From Paludibacteraceae bacterium (GTDB lineage: Bacteria > Bacteroidota > Bacteroidia > Bacteroidales > Paludibacteraceae), in NCBI GenBank assembly GCA_017450435.1, contig JAFSTO010000040.1, forward strand, positions 20,553-84,552: a stretch of DNA of 64,000 nt. Reading direction: 5' to 3'. Of the stretch, positions 45,005 through 53,809 are shown piece after piece. Position numbers and translations under genes: made by a program. Each line of letters starts with the position of its first letter. Positions within the stretch are counted from its first letter, which is position 1. The notes under the pieces were generated by a model that ran no database searches, was not told where the DNA came from, and was given only the letters and a program-made list of their open reading frames with translations.

Positions 45005-46330
45005 ATGGCTAAAGCATTTCAAAAAATCTACACGCAGATTACAGCCATCACCAAGGCGACGTGTTCTCTAAAAGCCCAAGGAGTAGGTAACGATGAGTTG
45101 GCAACAGTTAACGGCAAGCTTGCTCAGGTAGTTAAGATTATGGGTGATGATGTGACGCTGCAGGTATTTGAAGGAACGGAGGGTATTCCAACCAACGCAG
45201 AGGTTGTATTCCTCGGCAAGGCCCCTTCTCTGAAGGTAAGTGACCAACTGGCAGGACGTTTCTTCAACGCATACGGTGACCCTATTGATGGTGGTCCGGA
45301 GATAGAGGGACAAGAGATTGAGATTGGTGGTCCGTCGGTTAATCCCGTGCGTCGTAAACAGCCGTCAGAACTGATAGCCACAGGTATAGCAGGCATCGAC
45401 CTTAACAATACTCTTGTATCAGGACAGAAAATTCCATTCTTTGCAGACCCGGATCAGCCGTATAACCAAGTAATGGCAAATGTAGCACTGCGTGCTGAGG
45501 CTGACAAGATTATTCTTGGCGGAATGGGTTTAACCAATGATGATTATCTATATTTCAAAAATGTATTCTCAAACGCCGGTGTACTTGACCGTATAGTATC
45601 TTTTGTCAATACGACAGAGAATCCTGCTGTTGAACGTCTGTTGATTCCGGATATGGCACTTGCCGCAGCTGAGTACTTTGCTGTCGAGAAACATCAGAAG
45701 GTTCTGGTTCTGCTTACGGATATGACCCTTTATGCAGATGCACTTGCTATCGTGTCAAACCGTATGGATCAAATACCGTCAAAAGACTCTATGCCCGGTT
45801 CACTTTATTCCGACCTTGCAAAGATTTATGAAAAAGCGGTTCAATTCCCCGAGGAAGCCGGTGGTGGTTCTATCACTATTATAGCTGTTACGACTCTTTC
45901 CGGCGGAGATATAACTCACGCTATTCCTGATAATACAGGATATATCACTGAAGGTCAGCTCTACTTGCGTCGTGACAGTGACATTGGTAAGGTTATCGTT
46001 GATCCATTCCGCTCTCTTTCTCGTCTAAAACAACTTGTTGCAGGCAAAAAAACGCGCGAAGACCATCCACAAGTAATGAACGCCGCCGTTCGTCTTTATG
46101 CGGATGCCGCCAATGCTAAGACTAAGCAGGAGAATGGTTTTGACCTTACGGATTATGACAACCGTTGTCTTGCTTTTGCAAAGGATTATTCAGATAAGAT
46201 TCTGGCTATAGATGTTAATATCAATACAACAGAGATGTTGGATGTGGCATGGCAGTTGTTTGCAAAGCATTTCCGTCCGGAAGAAGTGAACATTAAGCAG
46301 GCTCTTGTGGACAAGTATTGGGTGAAATAA
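45005..46330 (+). CDS. atpB: V-type ATPase regulatory subunit B, 441 aa
   Basis: The N-terminus (FQKIYTQITAITKATCSLKA) and GDPIDGGPEI are typical of V-type subunit B. In place of a P-loop it has PFFADPDQPYNQVMA, so it is non-catalytic. Later motifs are DMTLYADALAIVSNRMDQIPSKDSMPG (read in parts) and DSDIGKVIVDPFRSLSRLKQL. It should lie directly after subunit A; here it is 10.5 kb away, with no subunit D, I or K gene behind it. Confidence 0.96.
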   Translation: MAKAFQKIYTQITAITKATCSLKAQGVGNDELATVNGKLAQVVKIMGDDVTLQVFEGTEGIPTNAEVVFLGKAPSLKVSDQLAGRFFNAYGDPIDGGPEIEGQEIEIGGPSVNPVRRKQPSELIATGIAGIDLNNTLVSGQKIPFFADPDQPYNQVMANVALRAEADKIILGGMGLTNDDYLYFKNVFSNAGVLDRIVSFVNTTENPAVERLLIPDMALAAAEYFAVEKHQKVLVLLTDMTLYADALAIVSNRMDQIPSKDSMPGSLYSDLAKIYEKAVQFPEEAGGGSITIIAVTTLSGGDITHAIPDNTGYITEGQLYLRRDSDIGKVIVDPFRSLSRLKQLVAGKKTREDHPQVMNAAVRLYADAANAKTKQENGFDLTDYDNRCLAFAKDYSDKILAIDVNINTTEMLDVAWQLFAKHFRPEEVNIKQALVDKYWVK

Positions 46331-46343
46331 TTGTTTGTTAGCA

Positions 46344-47102
46344 ATGATTGACAGTACAATCTGCAACATGCTCCGAACATACGCGGAGCAATATGAAACG
46401 AAGGATTTCCTGATAGGAGATCCTTCGTGGTTTATGCATCAGTTTGCTGATTTGCATAATCAGGAAACAACGGCATTTGTGGCATCTGTATTAAGTTATG
46501 GTAGTCGTAAGCAGTTCTTACCAAAGATTCAGTCATTACTTGACGCAAGTGGTGGTGATATATATGGTTGGATTCTATCTAATCGATTCACGGAGATTTT
46601 TCATGACGGAGATACCGCTTGTTTTTATCGTTTATATACTAAAGGGCAGATGGCGGAATTTTTTAGAGGTTACAAGTTATTATTACAACAATATGGTTCC
46701 ATCGGTGATATGCTTCGCAAGTCAGATGTATCAAGTGGTTTATCGGCCGTTGAACATATATGCCGATGGTTCGCAGAGCATGGGAGTGGGGGAGTAGTGC
46801 CTAAAAATGCACAGTCATGCTGCAAGCGCTTGTGTATGTTCCTTCGTTGGATGGTGCGGAGCGGTTCACCGGTTGACCTCGGACTGTGGTCTGATTTCAT
46901 TGACCGACGTACACTGATAATTCCAATGGATACTCATGTATTGCAAGAGGCTATGCGTCTTGGTTTAATTCATTCTCGAACGGCTTCGATGTGTGCGGCG
47001 CTGCAATTGACTAAGACTCTTGCGGATGTCTTCCCTGATGACCCTCTGGCGGGTGATTTTGCCTTATTCGGGTATGGAGTGAATAGTGATAAAAAAAACT
47101 GA
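46344..47102 (+). CDS. TIGR02757/DUF2400 family protein, 252 aa
   Basis: The start is ATG 46344 (MIDSTICNMLRTYAEQY). A TTG at 46335 adds three residues. The body (HNQETTAFVASVLSYGSRKQF, KRLCMFLRWMVRSG, IIPMDTHVLQEAMRLGL, GDFALFGYGV) matches the DUF2400 family, which resembles helix-hairpin-helix DNA glycosylases in fold but has no proven role. The gap to atpB is 13 bp. The stop codon lies in the terminator stem. Confidence 0.9.
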   Translation: MIDSTICNMLRTYAEQYETKDFLIGDPSWFMHQFADLHNQETTAFVASVLSYGSRKQFLPKIQSLLDASGGDIYGWILSNRFTEIFHDGDTACFYRLYTKGQMAEFFRGYKLLLQQYGSIGDMLRKSDVSSGLSAVEHICRWFAEHGSGGVVPKNAQSCCKRLCMFLRWMVRSGSPVDLGLWSDFIDRRTLIIPMDTHVLQEAMRLGLIHSRTASMCAALQLTKTLADVFPDDPLAGDFALFGYGVNSDKKN

Positions 47103-47127
47103 TTGTCATGCGACAATCAGTTTTTTT
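47091..47127. terminator. Bidirectional terminator holding both stop codons
   Basis: A8 CTGATTGTC (47091-47107) pairs with GACAATCAG T7 (47112-47127) over a 4-base loop. The rightward stop TGA (47100-47102) is in the stem and the leftward stop (47106-47108) spans stem and loop. Confidence 0.9.
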
Positions 47128-49007
47128 GTGTACCAACGTCCGCCATAAAAACTTTTGACGAAATATACCCCTGTGGGCAAACTGCTGGTATCAATCATTA
47201 GTCCGACAGTTTCTTTCCCAAATCTGCCAAGAGATTGTATTGTCTTGCCGCTGATGTCGCATAAGTAGAGTGCTTCTGAACCTGACGGTAAATCTGCAAA
47301 GCATATATCACGACAAGGATTGGGGCGGATAATAAGAACATTATCTATAGGCAAAACCGGTAATATAGTCGGAACACTATCAAGGTCTTCAACGTTGAAT
47401 GGGTTTGGAACAAAATTGTCGGTCTCGGTCTGAGTCAGAGCTTCCTTAGCCCATTCAGCATCACATTCAGGCATGGTGGAAAATTCTATTATTGTTCGCA
47501 CAAGCATGTCATTGAGATGTTCCACTTTAAGAGAATCGGTTGTTGGCTTGAGGTGTGTGTTTCCAATGCCGCTATCATCGGTAAGGAAGAATGATGTTCC
47601 GTTGGTGAGTAGGCTTAATTCTCTCATCAGTAGTTCTCCATCTTTTTGCAGACCGCTACATACAACAGGCACGATACGTATGCCTGAGTGAGCTGCTGAC
47701 ATAATCTGCCGGTGAAGCAAACTGAGTGTTGCACTATCAGTGTGGCATGGAGCATCCAATATCAGAAAGGCAATGCGTGCACGTGCTTCAGTACTCCAAT
47801 CAGCACTGTTGATAGCAGCCAACAATGCTTCCGGAACAGCCTCAGGATAATCGCCACCACCACCGGCTTCTTGTTTTTCCAGAAATGAACGTGTGACGGT
47901 GATGTCATCATTGAGAGGCGAGATTCTTGATATATACATGTCACCATGATCGCGATAGACCAGTGCACCCGTGCGTATCTTTGCATCACCCACTGCCGCC
48001 TGGCTTCTGTTGATGACATCCAGCATTTCTGCTTTGAGATAACGAAGTTCATCTCCCATAGAACCGGTTGCATCGGCAATGAAAAAGACATCAACATTCT
48101 CCGGGGCTCCACATGACTCCGATAAACTGATGACTTCGACAGCGGGGTAGGGTTTGATAGAATTGGTTGTCACTGCTTTCCCATCTCTTGAGTATGCTAT
48201 AATGGTTTGGGGTTGTGAGGATTGTGATGATGGAAAAATATCAGCCCAGAGTTCAGCATGACCGGTGTTGTCGGTTTTGGTGGAAAAAATCACCTTACCA
48301 TAACTATCTAAGAGTTCTACTGTTATGTCTGCGAGCGGATATTGTTCGGTGTTAACAACGGCTACTCGATATCTGTTTTTCGCTAATAATTGCCATGTGT
48401 TGATGTATTCCTTGTGCGAATTGTCTATTATACCGCTCCACAATGACCATTTCGCAAAGTCGTTCACCTCGCCGGCGGTTAGTTTACCGGCTGAGGGAAG
48501 ATTTGTTTTTGCGACGCCTCTATATGAGGATACTTTTGTATCAACATCCATTACTTCATAGACCGCTTCCGCTTCTTCCGCCAAAAACATAAACGCAACA
48601 TCATCTTCTACTGCTATTTCATCCGATATCGGTTCAGCATCAGCCATGGGTGCCGCGGCTTTTGTTTTTGTGCTCAGTGTTGCCCTGCTTGTTTTCATAG
48701 CTCCGAGAGATGCGCCAACAAAAACATCGTCACTTGGGGAGTGGTGTGCCGAGTGGGTCATATATAATCTTTGTAAATGGCTGTTAGCGGAAGAATGTAA
48801 GCTGACGGTAAGTGTGTCATAACCACGGGCTGTCAGTATGCCGTCAACTGTTTCTACGTCACTTGGAAAGTCATAGCGTAGAAGACCGTCATAACTTGTT
48901 GTAGCAACTATAGTGTTATCTACGTGAAGGCTGGCATCGGATACAATAGAACCTGCGCTATCGGTTACAAGATAGAGTGCTATACTCATTAGCAGTGTTG
49001 TTGTCAT
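47106..49007 (-). CDS. T9SS-sorted von Willebrand factor A protein, 633 aa
   Basis: The ATG at 49007 opens a signal peptide (MTTTLLMSIALYLVTDSAGS); the frame continues upstream to 49091 but without a leader-like start. The N-terminal part (about 25-85) looks like a carboxypeptidase-regulatory beta-sandwich. The vWA domain (about 300-500) has DATGSMGDE, YRDHGDMY, AGGGGDYPEAV and LILDAPCH, the same set as the lipoprotein at 1613-2896. The last 80 residues form a T9SS type A domain (IIRPNPCRDICF, GVYFVKSFYGGRWYTKKLIVA). It is therefore surface-exported. It lies just downstream of the polyene operon terminator and is probably not part of that operon. Confidence 0.9.
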   Translation of the reverse strand: MTTTLLMSIALYLVTDSAGSIVSDASLHVDNTIVATTSYDGLLRYDFPSDVETVDGILTARGYDTLTVSLHSSANSHLQRLYMTHSAHHSPSDDVFVGASLGAMKTSRATLSTKTKAAAPMADAEPISDEIAVEDDVAFMFLAEEAEAVYEVMDVDTKVSSYRGVAKTNLPSAGKLTAGEVNDFAKWSLWSGIIDNSHKEYINTWQLLAKNRYRVAVVNTEQYPLADITVELLDSYGKVIFSTKTDNTGHAELWADIFPSSQSSQPQTIIAYSRDGKAVTTNSIKPYPAVEVISLSESCGAPENVDVFFIADATGSMGDELRYLKAEMLDVINRSQAAVGDAKIRTGALVYRDHGDMYISRISPLNDDITVTRSFLEKQEAGGGGDYPEAVPEALLAAINSADWSTEARARIAFLILDAPCHTDSATLSLLHRQIMSAAHSGIRIVPVVCSGLQKDGELLMRELSLLTNGTSFFLTDDSGIGNTHLKPTTDSLKVEHLNDMLVRTIIEFSTMPECDAEWAKEALTQTETDNFVPNPFNVEDLDSVPTILPVLPIDNVLIIRPNPCRDICFADLPSGSEALYLCDISGKTIQSLGRFGKETVGLMIDTSSLPTGVYFVKSFYGGRWYTKKLIVA

Positions 49008-49081
49008 AGTTGTTAAGTTTTTGTGGTTATCAGTTTCTGAATTTGTTTTCTCTATAATTGTCAATAAGTGTGCCAAACAAA

Positions 49082-49108
49082 CGGCTCTCAATATGAGATT
49101 GAGAGCCG
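49082..49108 (-). terminator. Terminator downstream of the aryl-polyene operon
   Basis: An 11-bp perfect stem (49082-49092 with 49098-49108), 5-base loop, followed leftward by TTTGTTTGG. Confidence 0.75.
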
Positions 49109-49164
49109 CTGCGTTGATTTATAGTTTGTTATGATGATTAAATTTTGTTATTTAGACATTTTGG

Positions 49165-51600
49165 CTATATTGTTTTAGTGTCTGTTGTGGAACTAAATAA
49201 TAGGTTTTTGAGCAGTGGTGGAACAATGTTTGCAAGTATTACAACTACAATCATGCCTATCAGTGTAACAGCTCCAAGTGAATGCATAGCAGGGTGACGG
49301 GCAATAATGAGAACGCCAATGCCCAAAAGCATAATAATAGCAGATAAGATTATACTCCGGCGATATTGTGGAAGCATTCGTTTGCCTGTTTTATGTTCGT
49401 ATATGAGTCCCTCTATTACAAAGATAGTGTAGTCGTCTCCCTGACCAAAAATGAACGTGGCTAAGATAATATTTACAATGTTAAATTGAAGGCCTATAAG
49501 TTGCATTATGCCCAGAATCCACACCCAGCTTATTGCCATTGGAAGAAATGCTACTATCGCTGCACGCCATGAGCGGAAGGACAATAGAAGGAAAAGAAAT
49601 ACAAGTATTGAGCAGGTGAGTCCGATATAGTTGAAATTATCGGATAGTTGTGAGGCAAGTGAGCTGTTTAGTGTACGGATATCAAAAATGTTTTCTGTAT
49701 GTTCGTTAAGTTTCTTTTGCAGTTGTTGCTCTACCGGAATGACTTGGTTGCTCTTAACGCTTAACTTACTGATTAGTGATATGCTACTATCATTGATAAT
49801 CCAATAACCTTGCAGCATATCCTCGGCGAGTGGACGGAAATAACTGAAATCTTGTGTTTCAAACGATGTTTGAATGGTGTTTAAAAATGGCAAGAATGCC
49901 TCGTCAGCAAAACCTTCCTGATGAGCTTGTCGTGTGAGTTCGCTTAGTAGTTGTGCCCGATGTACCCGCCAAAAGTCGTCCCATTGTTTGAGACGTTTTG
50001 TTTGTTTATCTTCTGATGGTAGCCAGCGGTATGCGGAATGGATACTTATGATGCTACTATCAATAAGTAATTGTTCGGGTGAAGAGGCACTATGTTGTGG
50101 CTCAACAATATAGACGTCTATGGTATTGGTTGTTTCTCTATTCAGCGATGCCAGGCGAGCAAGGTCATTGCGTTGCTCCGTTGTCATATAATTGATATGG
50201 GATATATCCGCATCGAAGGTGATGTTTCTTCCGGCAAGCCACAGCAGTAGGGTGAGTATAGCAATAATGATGATGATTAGATACCTGAATGTGGTGTTGC
50301 TATTATGATGTACTTTTGTATCGTTTGCCTGTCGGTCAGTATTGTTTTCTTGTATAGTACAAACTTTATTAGGCATGGCTATTGGCAGAAAAACAATGGT
50401 AAAGATTATCGTACCGATGAGCATAGCAGCTGCAAAAATACCGAGGTCACGCAATGCAACTGCCTGCAGAGGTACTAAGGCCAGAAAGGCGCCTACAGTG
50501 GTGATGTTACCGATAACAAGCGGTGAAAGTACCTCTTGTAGTGTTTGCCTTACGGAGTTGGTATAACGATTATGGAAAAGAATATGCAACGGGTAGTTGA
50601 CTGCTATGCCGATAATAACGCTGCCGATACCGAGGACGATGATGCTGATTTGTCCGGCAACAATGCTCATTACCGCCATACCGAATAACCAGCCGAAGCC
50701 GATAGTAAGAAGTATGAGTGGGATTGAGCTAAGGTCATGGCGAAAGCAATATATAAGTATTACAAGAATAAATATAATGGCGACAACTATGGATAAAATA
50801 CTATCTTTTTTGATTCGTGATGCATTCTCTACTGCAATGACGGGTGCACCAAGCAGCCGTATGGATATGCCGCTGTCCGTTGTTTGTTCTACTTGTACAC
50901 AGAGGTCTTGAAGAAGTCGGACAAGGATGGTGTTTTCTTTCGTCTCGCTTGCTCCGTAAGGTGTCTCAAGAAAGGCAAAGGCAAGTGATTTATCAGCGGT
51001 AAGCATATATCCGTCAAGCGATGTAAAACCGCCGGAGACGGGGCTAAAGTCTTGTAGTGTACTGACTATAGGTGAAAACAGATTCAAAGGATCGTCTGCC
51101 AGTGTTTGTCTCATAAAACCGGATAACGGCATTTGCATTATGCGCTTACAGTTTTTTAATCCTTGTGAGACAAAATCCTGAGATGCAACGAGAGAGTCAA
51201 GGCGGAGATAATCTGTTTCGGTGAGAAAATAAGGAATGTTTTGATATGTCCAATGCAATCTGTCAAAATACAGTTGCATATCGATTTGTGTAGTTAGCCT
51301 TTTCGCTAAGGTGCTATCCGTCTCAGCCAATAAGGCAGCATAGCTGTCAATGGCATCAAGTTTTTGCTCGGTATCGCCTCCCTCAAAGATGATAACTATC
51401 CGTTCCGCTCCGCTTATCTGTTGATAAATGTCCATAGAAGTGCGCTGTTGTTTACTAAGCGGGAGGAAATCGGAGATGTCCTCTTTGTAACTGAGTTGTA
51501 GAGCGGCGGTGAGGCAAAGGCAGAGAGCTATAGCAAGGGTTATCGCATAAGCAAACTTATGAGAACTGAGATAATCATATATCTTCAGGAATACTTTCAC
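49165..51600 (-). CDS. MMPL/RND-type exporter of the aryl-polyene cluster, 811 aa
   Basis: Twelve membrane spans are arranged as 1 + large periplasmic loop + 5, twice. YKEDISDFLPLS opens the first loop, and GIGSVIIGIAVNYPLHI and FGQGDDYTIFVIEGL are the charged helix-4 motifs expected for RND proton relay. Exporters of this type are fixed members of aryl polyene and flexirubin clusters and are believed to move the lipid-linked polyene to the outer membrane together with a LolA-like protein. It is the last gene of the operon, 14 bp after the ligase gene. Confidence 0.9.
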   Translation of the reverse strand: MKVFLKIYDYLSSHKFAYAITLAIALCLCLTAALQLSYKEDISDFLPLSKQQRTSMDIYQQISGAERIVIIFEGGDTEQKLDAIDSYAALLAETDSTLAKRLTTQIDMQLYFDRLHWTYQNIPYFLTETDYLRLDSLVASQDFVSQGLKNCKRIMQMPLSGFMRQTLADDPLNLFSPIVSTLQDFSPVSGGFTSLDGYMLTADKSLAFAFLETPYGASETKENTILVRLLQDLCVQVEQTTDSGISIRLLGAPVIAVENASRIKKDSILSIVVAIIFILVILIYCFRHDLSSIPLILLTIGFGWLFGMAVMSIVAGQISIIVLGIGSVIIGIAVNYPLHILFHNRYTNSVRQTLQEVLSPLVIGNITTVGAFLALVPLQAVALRDLGIFAAAMLIGTIIFTIVFLPIAMPNKVCTIQENNTDRQANDTKVHHNSNTTFRYLIIIIIAILTLLLWLAGRNITFDADISHINYMTTEQRNDLARLASLNRETTNTIDVYIVEPQHSASSPEQLLIDSSIISIHSAYRWLPSEDKQTKRLKQWDDFWRVHRAQLLSELTRQAHQEGFADEAFLPFLNTIQTSFETQDFSYFRPLAEDMLQGYWIINDSSISLISKLSVKSNQVIPVEQQLQKKLNEHTENIFDIRTLNSSLASQLSDNFNYIGLTCSILVFLFLLLSFRSWRAAIVAFLPMAISWVWILGIMQLIGLQFNIVNIILATFIFGQGDDYTIFVIEGLIYEHKTGKRMLPQYRRSIILSAIIMLLGIGVLIIARHPAMHSLGAVTLIGMIVVVILANIVPPLLKNLLFSSTTDTKTI

Positions 51601-51614
51601 AGGAGAATGATATT

Positions 51615-52931
51615 TTATTTCTTTCGTTCGTCAATAAAACGTATTGGTTTTCGCGACTTGGCCGGGAAATTGATTCGTTGTATTACGTCAGTCGGATACA
51701 CTTCTACTATTGGTGCCACTCGCAGGCGTGCCCTGAAGTGGTCTTTAAGGTCTTTGATAATATCGTCAGTCGGCGTGCTATTGAATTGTGTTTTCAGTCC
51801 TATACGCACAACCACCTCATCGGTGCCGGCTGCCGACGGACGAACCACTATTACGTAGTTCTCAACATATTCAACATTATCCAAAACGTCGTTAATTGCA
51901 GGTGGATACAGAGTAGTGCCTTTAAGTTTTATCATATTGTTTTTTCGTCCGATAAGCGGTGTGAGCCGATAGCTGTTACGTCCGCACTTGCATGGTGTTG
52001 TAATCTTTGCGGCAATGTCTCCTGTCCTAAAGCGTAGCAGTGGCATCGCTTCTACGCCGAGTGTGGTAACCACCACTTCACCTGTTTCCCCATCGGGTAC
52101 CGGTTTGCCATCTTCGCCGATAATCTCCACAATAATGAGTTCCGGATGTACGTGTCCGCCACAAGCGTATTTACATTCAGAGAAGGTAGCGGACATCTCA
52201 GTGGAAGAGTAGGTAGCGTATAACTCAACCTCCGGCCAGCGTTCATGTATTCGTCCGCCGAGCAGATTGAGTGAGAAATCTTGATTTCGCAGACCTTCAC
52301 CAATACCGATGATACGGCGTATAGAGCAGTTGTGATAGTCAATGCCGTTTAGCTCTGCGTAATCAATAAGTCGCAGAATGAATGACGGCACACACATTAT
52401 CGTATCAGGTCGTAGGCGCAGAATAGTATTCCATTGCAGTTCGGGAATTCCATTCCCTACGCGCACAACTCCTGCTCCTAAAAGCCTCAGCCCATTGAAG
52501 TATGCCATACCTGCCATAAACCGCTTGTCAAGAGTTGTCATAAGTTGTACAACACTGTGTTTTGTCACACCGGCACATGAGAACGATTTTTTTTCGTTAT
52601 ATGCCAGGCGTTGCAGGTCTTTGTCAGAACAACCGAAAGTGACAGGTTCGCCAAGTGTTCCGGAAGTGGTAACATAGTCGATAATCATATCTTTCGGGCA
52701 GCATAGGAAGTCGTTATTATATGCTTGCAGGTCATGTTTATCGGTGAACGGCAATTGTTGCAAATCTTCTATAGAACGTATATCTACCGGATTTATATTG
52801 TGCTCTGCAAACATTCTTTGGTAGTAAGGAGAATGTTTTTGAAGATACAAAATTTGCTTGCGAAGCAGGTCTTCTTGGAATGATTTTATATCTTCGACCG
52901 GCAAAAACTCTATATCATTACTATTATTCAT
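51615..52931 (-). CDS. PaaK-like aryl-acid/CoA or ACP ligase, 438 aa
   Basis: Adenylation motif VTTSGTLGEPVTFG (near residue 115), core YSSTEMSATFSEC and VVVTTLGVEAMPLLRFRTGDIA, and the C-terminal hinge part GRKNNMIKLKGTTLYP. This is the phenylacetate-CoA-ligase/F390-synthetase group of the adenylate-forming family. In the present context it would activate the aromatic starter acid produced by the ammonia-lyase. Substrate inferred only from the cluster. Confidence 0.88.
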   Translation of the reverse strand: MNNSNDIEFLPVEDIKSFQEDLLRKQILYLQKHSPYYQRMFAEHNINPVDIRSIEDLQQLPFTDKHDLQAYNNDFLCCPKDMIIDYVTTSGTLGEPVTFGCSDKDLQRLAYNEKKSFSCAGVTKHSVVQLMTTLDKRFMAGMAYFNGLRLLGAGVVRVGNGIPELQWNTILRLRPDTIMCVPSFILRLIDYAELNGIDYHNCSIRRIIGIGEGLRNQDFSLNLLGGRIHERWPEVELYATYSSTEMSATFSECKYACGGHVHPELIIVEIIGEDGKPVPDGETGEVVVTTLGVEAMPLLRFRTGDIAAKITTPCKCGRNSYRLTPLIGRKNNMIKLKGTTLYPPAINDVLDNVEYVENYVIVVRPSAAGTDEVVVRIGLKTQFNSTPTDDIIKDLKDHFRARLRVAPIVEVYPTDVIQRINFPAKSRKPIRFIDERKK

Positions 52932-52953
52932 GGAGTATGATGTTATTTAGTGA

Positions 52954-53802
52954 TTATATTTTCAGTGTTGTTTTTATCCATTTGATGAATTCATCTTTCC
53001 ATTTGATGGCTTCCTCCGTTGTCTTATCGGGGGTTGCTCCGAATCCGTGTCGCCCTGTTTGATATTGTATATACAAGTGTCTAACATGTTCGGCAGTTAG
53101 AGCTGAGTCTAACATTTCGCTATTTTGATAACGTACTACAGGGTCGTCCTTGCAATTGACGAGAAAGACCGGCGGACAATCCTGTGTGATGTGTTTTTCT
53201 AAGGACAGCGAGTCACGCATCTCTTTGTTGAATTGTCGCCACACTCCGAGTGCTCCGCGACGGGAGCGTTTGTGTGATAGGTGTTGGTCGCTCATTGTTA
53301 CAACAGGATATATCGGACATAGGAAGCGTGGCTTGTATGGTGTTTTGTTGTAAATAAATGATGACATGGTTAGGTGTCCGCCGGCAGAAAAACCCATTAC
53401 GCCGATTCGGGCTGTGTCAATATTATATTCTGCAGCGTGGTTATATACGTATGCCAAAGCCTCTTCTATATCGGTAAGCATATCGGGATATTTATTACCC
53501 AGTCCCAACACTCTGTAGCCAAGAAAGTATGCACTAATGTTTGCCACATGATAGCGTAGAACAAAGGCGTTGATACCTTCTTGTTGTAGCCATTTAGCCA
53601 CCCCATCACCTTCTGTTTTCATGTCAAGCCATGAGTAACTCCCACCGGGGCATACTATAACAGCAATGCCTGTGTTTTTAGCAGATTCAGCAGGGTAGGG
53701 GTACAAGCGCGGATTGCCTTCTACCGCCGGCGGCATTTTTGCGTGGGAAGCATATATTATCAGCGGACAGAGACTGAGTAATATTGTGAATATACGTCGC
53801 AT
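52954..53802 (-). CDS. Secreted alpha/beta-hydrolase (esterase/lipase), 282 aa
   Basis: A signal peptide (residues 1-19) is followed by the oxyanion block VIVCPGGSYSW, nucleophile GFSAGGHL, acid CKDDPVVRY and base GRHGFGA. It looks like the acetylxylan-esterase-like group common in Bacteroidales. It lies between the ligase and the GT2-acyltransferase genes with gaps of 22 and 7 bp, so it is cotranscribed with the polyene genes. It is not a usual member of such clusters; it may remove acyl groups from the product or may be a passenger. Confidence 0.88.
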   Translation of the reverse strand: MRRIFTILLSLCPLIIYASHAKMPPAVEGNPRLYPYPAESAKNTGIAVIVCPGGSYSWLDMKTEGDGVAKWLQQEGINAFVLRYHVANISAYFLGYRVLGLGNKYPDMLTDIEEALAYVYNHAAEYNIDTARIGVMGFSAGGHLTMSSFIYNKTPYKPRFLCPIYPVVTMSDQHLSHKRSRRGALGVWRQFNKEMRDSLSLEKHITQDCPPVFLVNCKDDPVVRYQNSEMLDSALTAEHVRHLYIQYQTGRHGFGATPDKTTEEAIKWKDEFIKWIKTTLKI

Positions 53803-53809
53803 TAGATAG

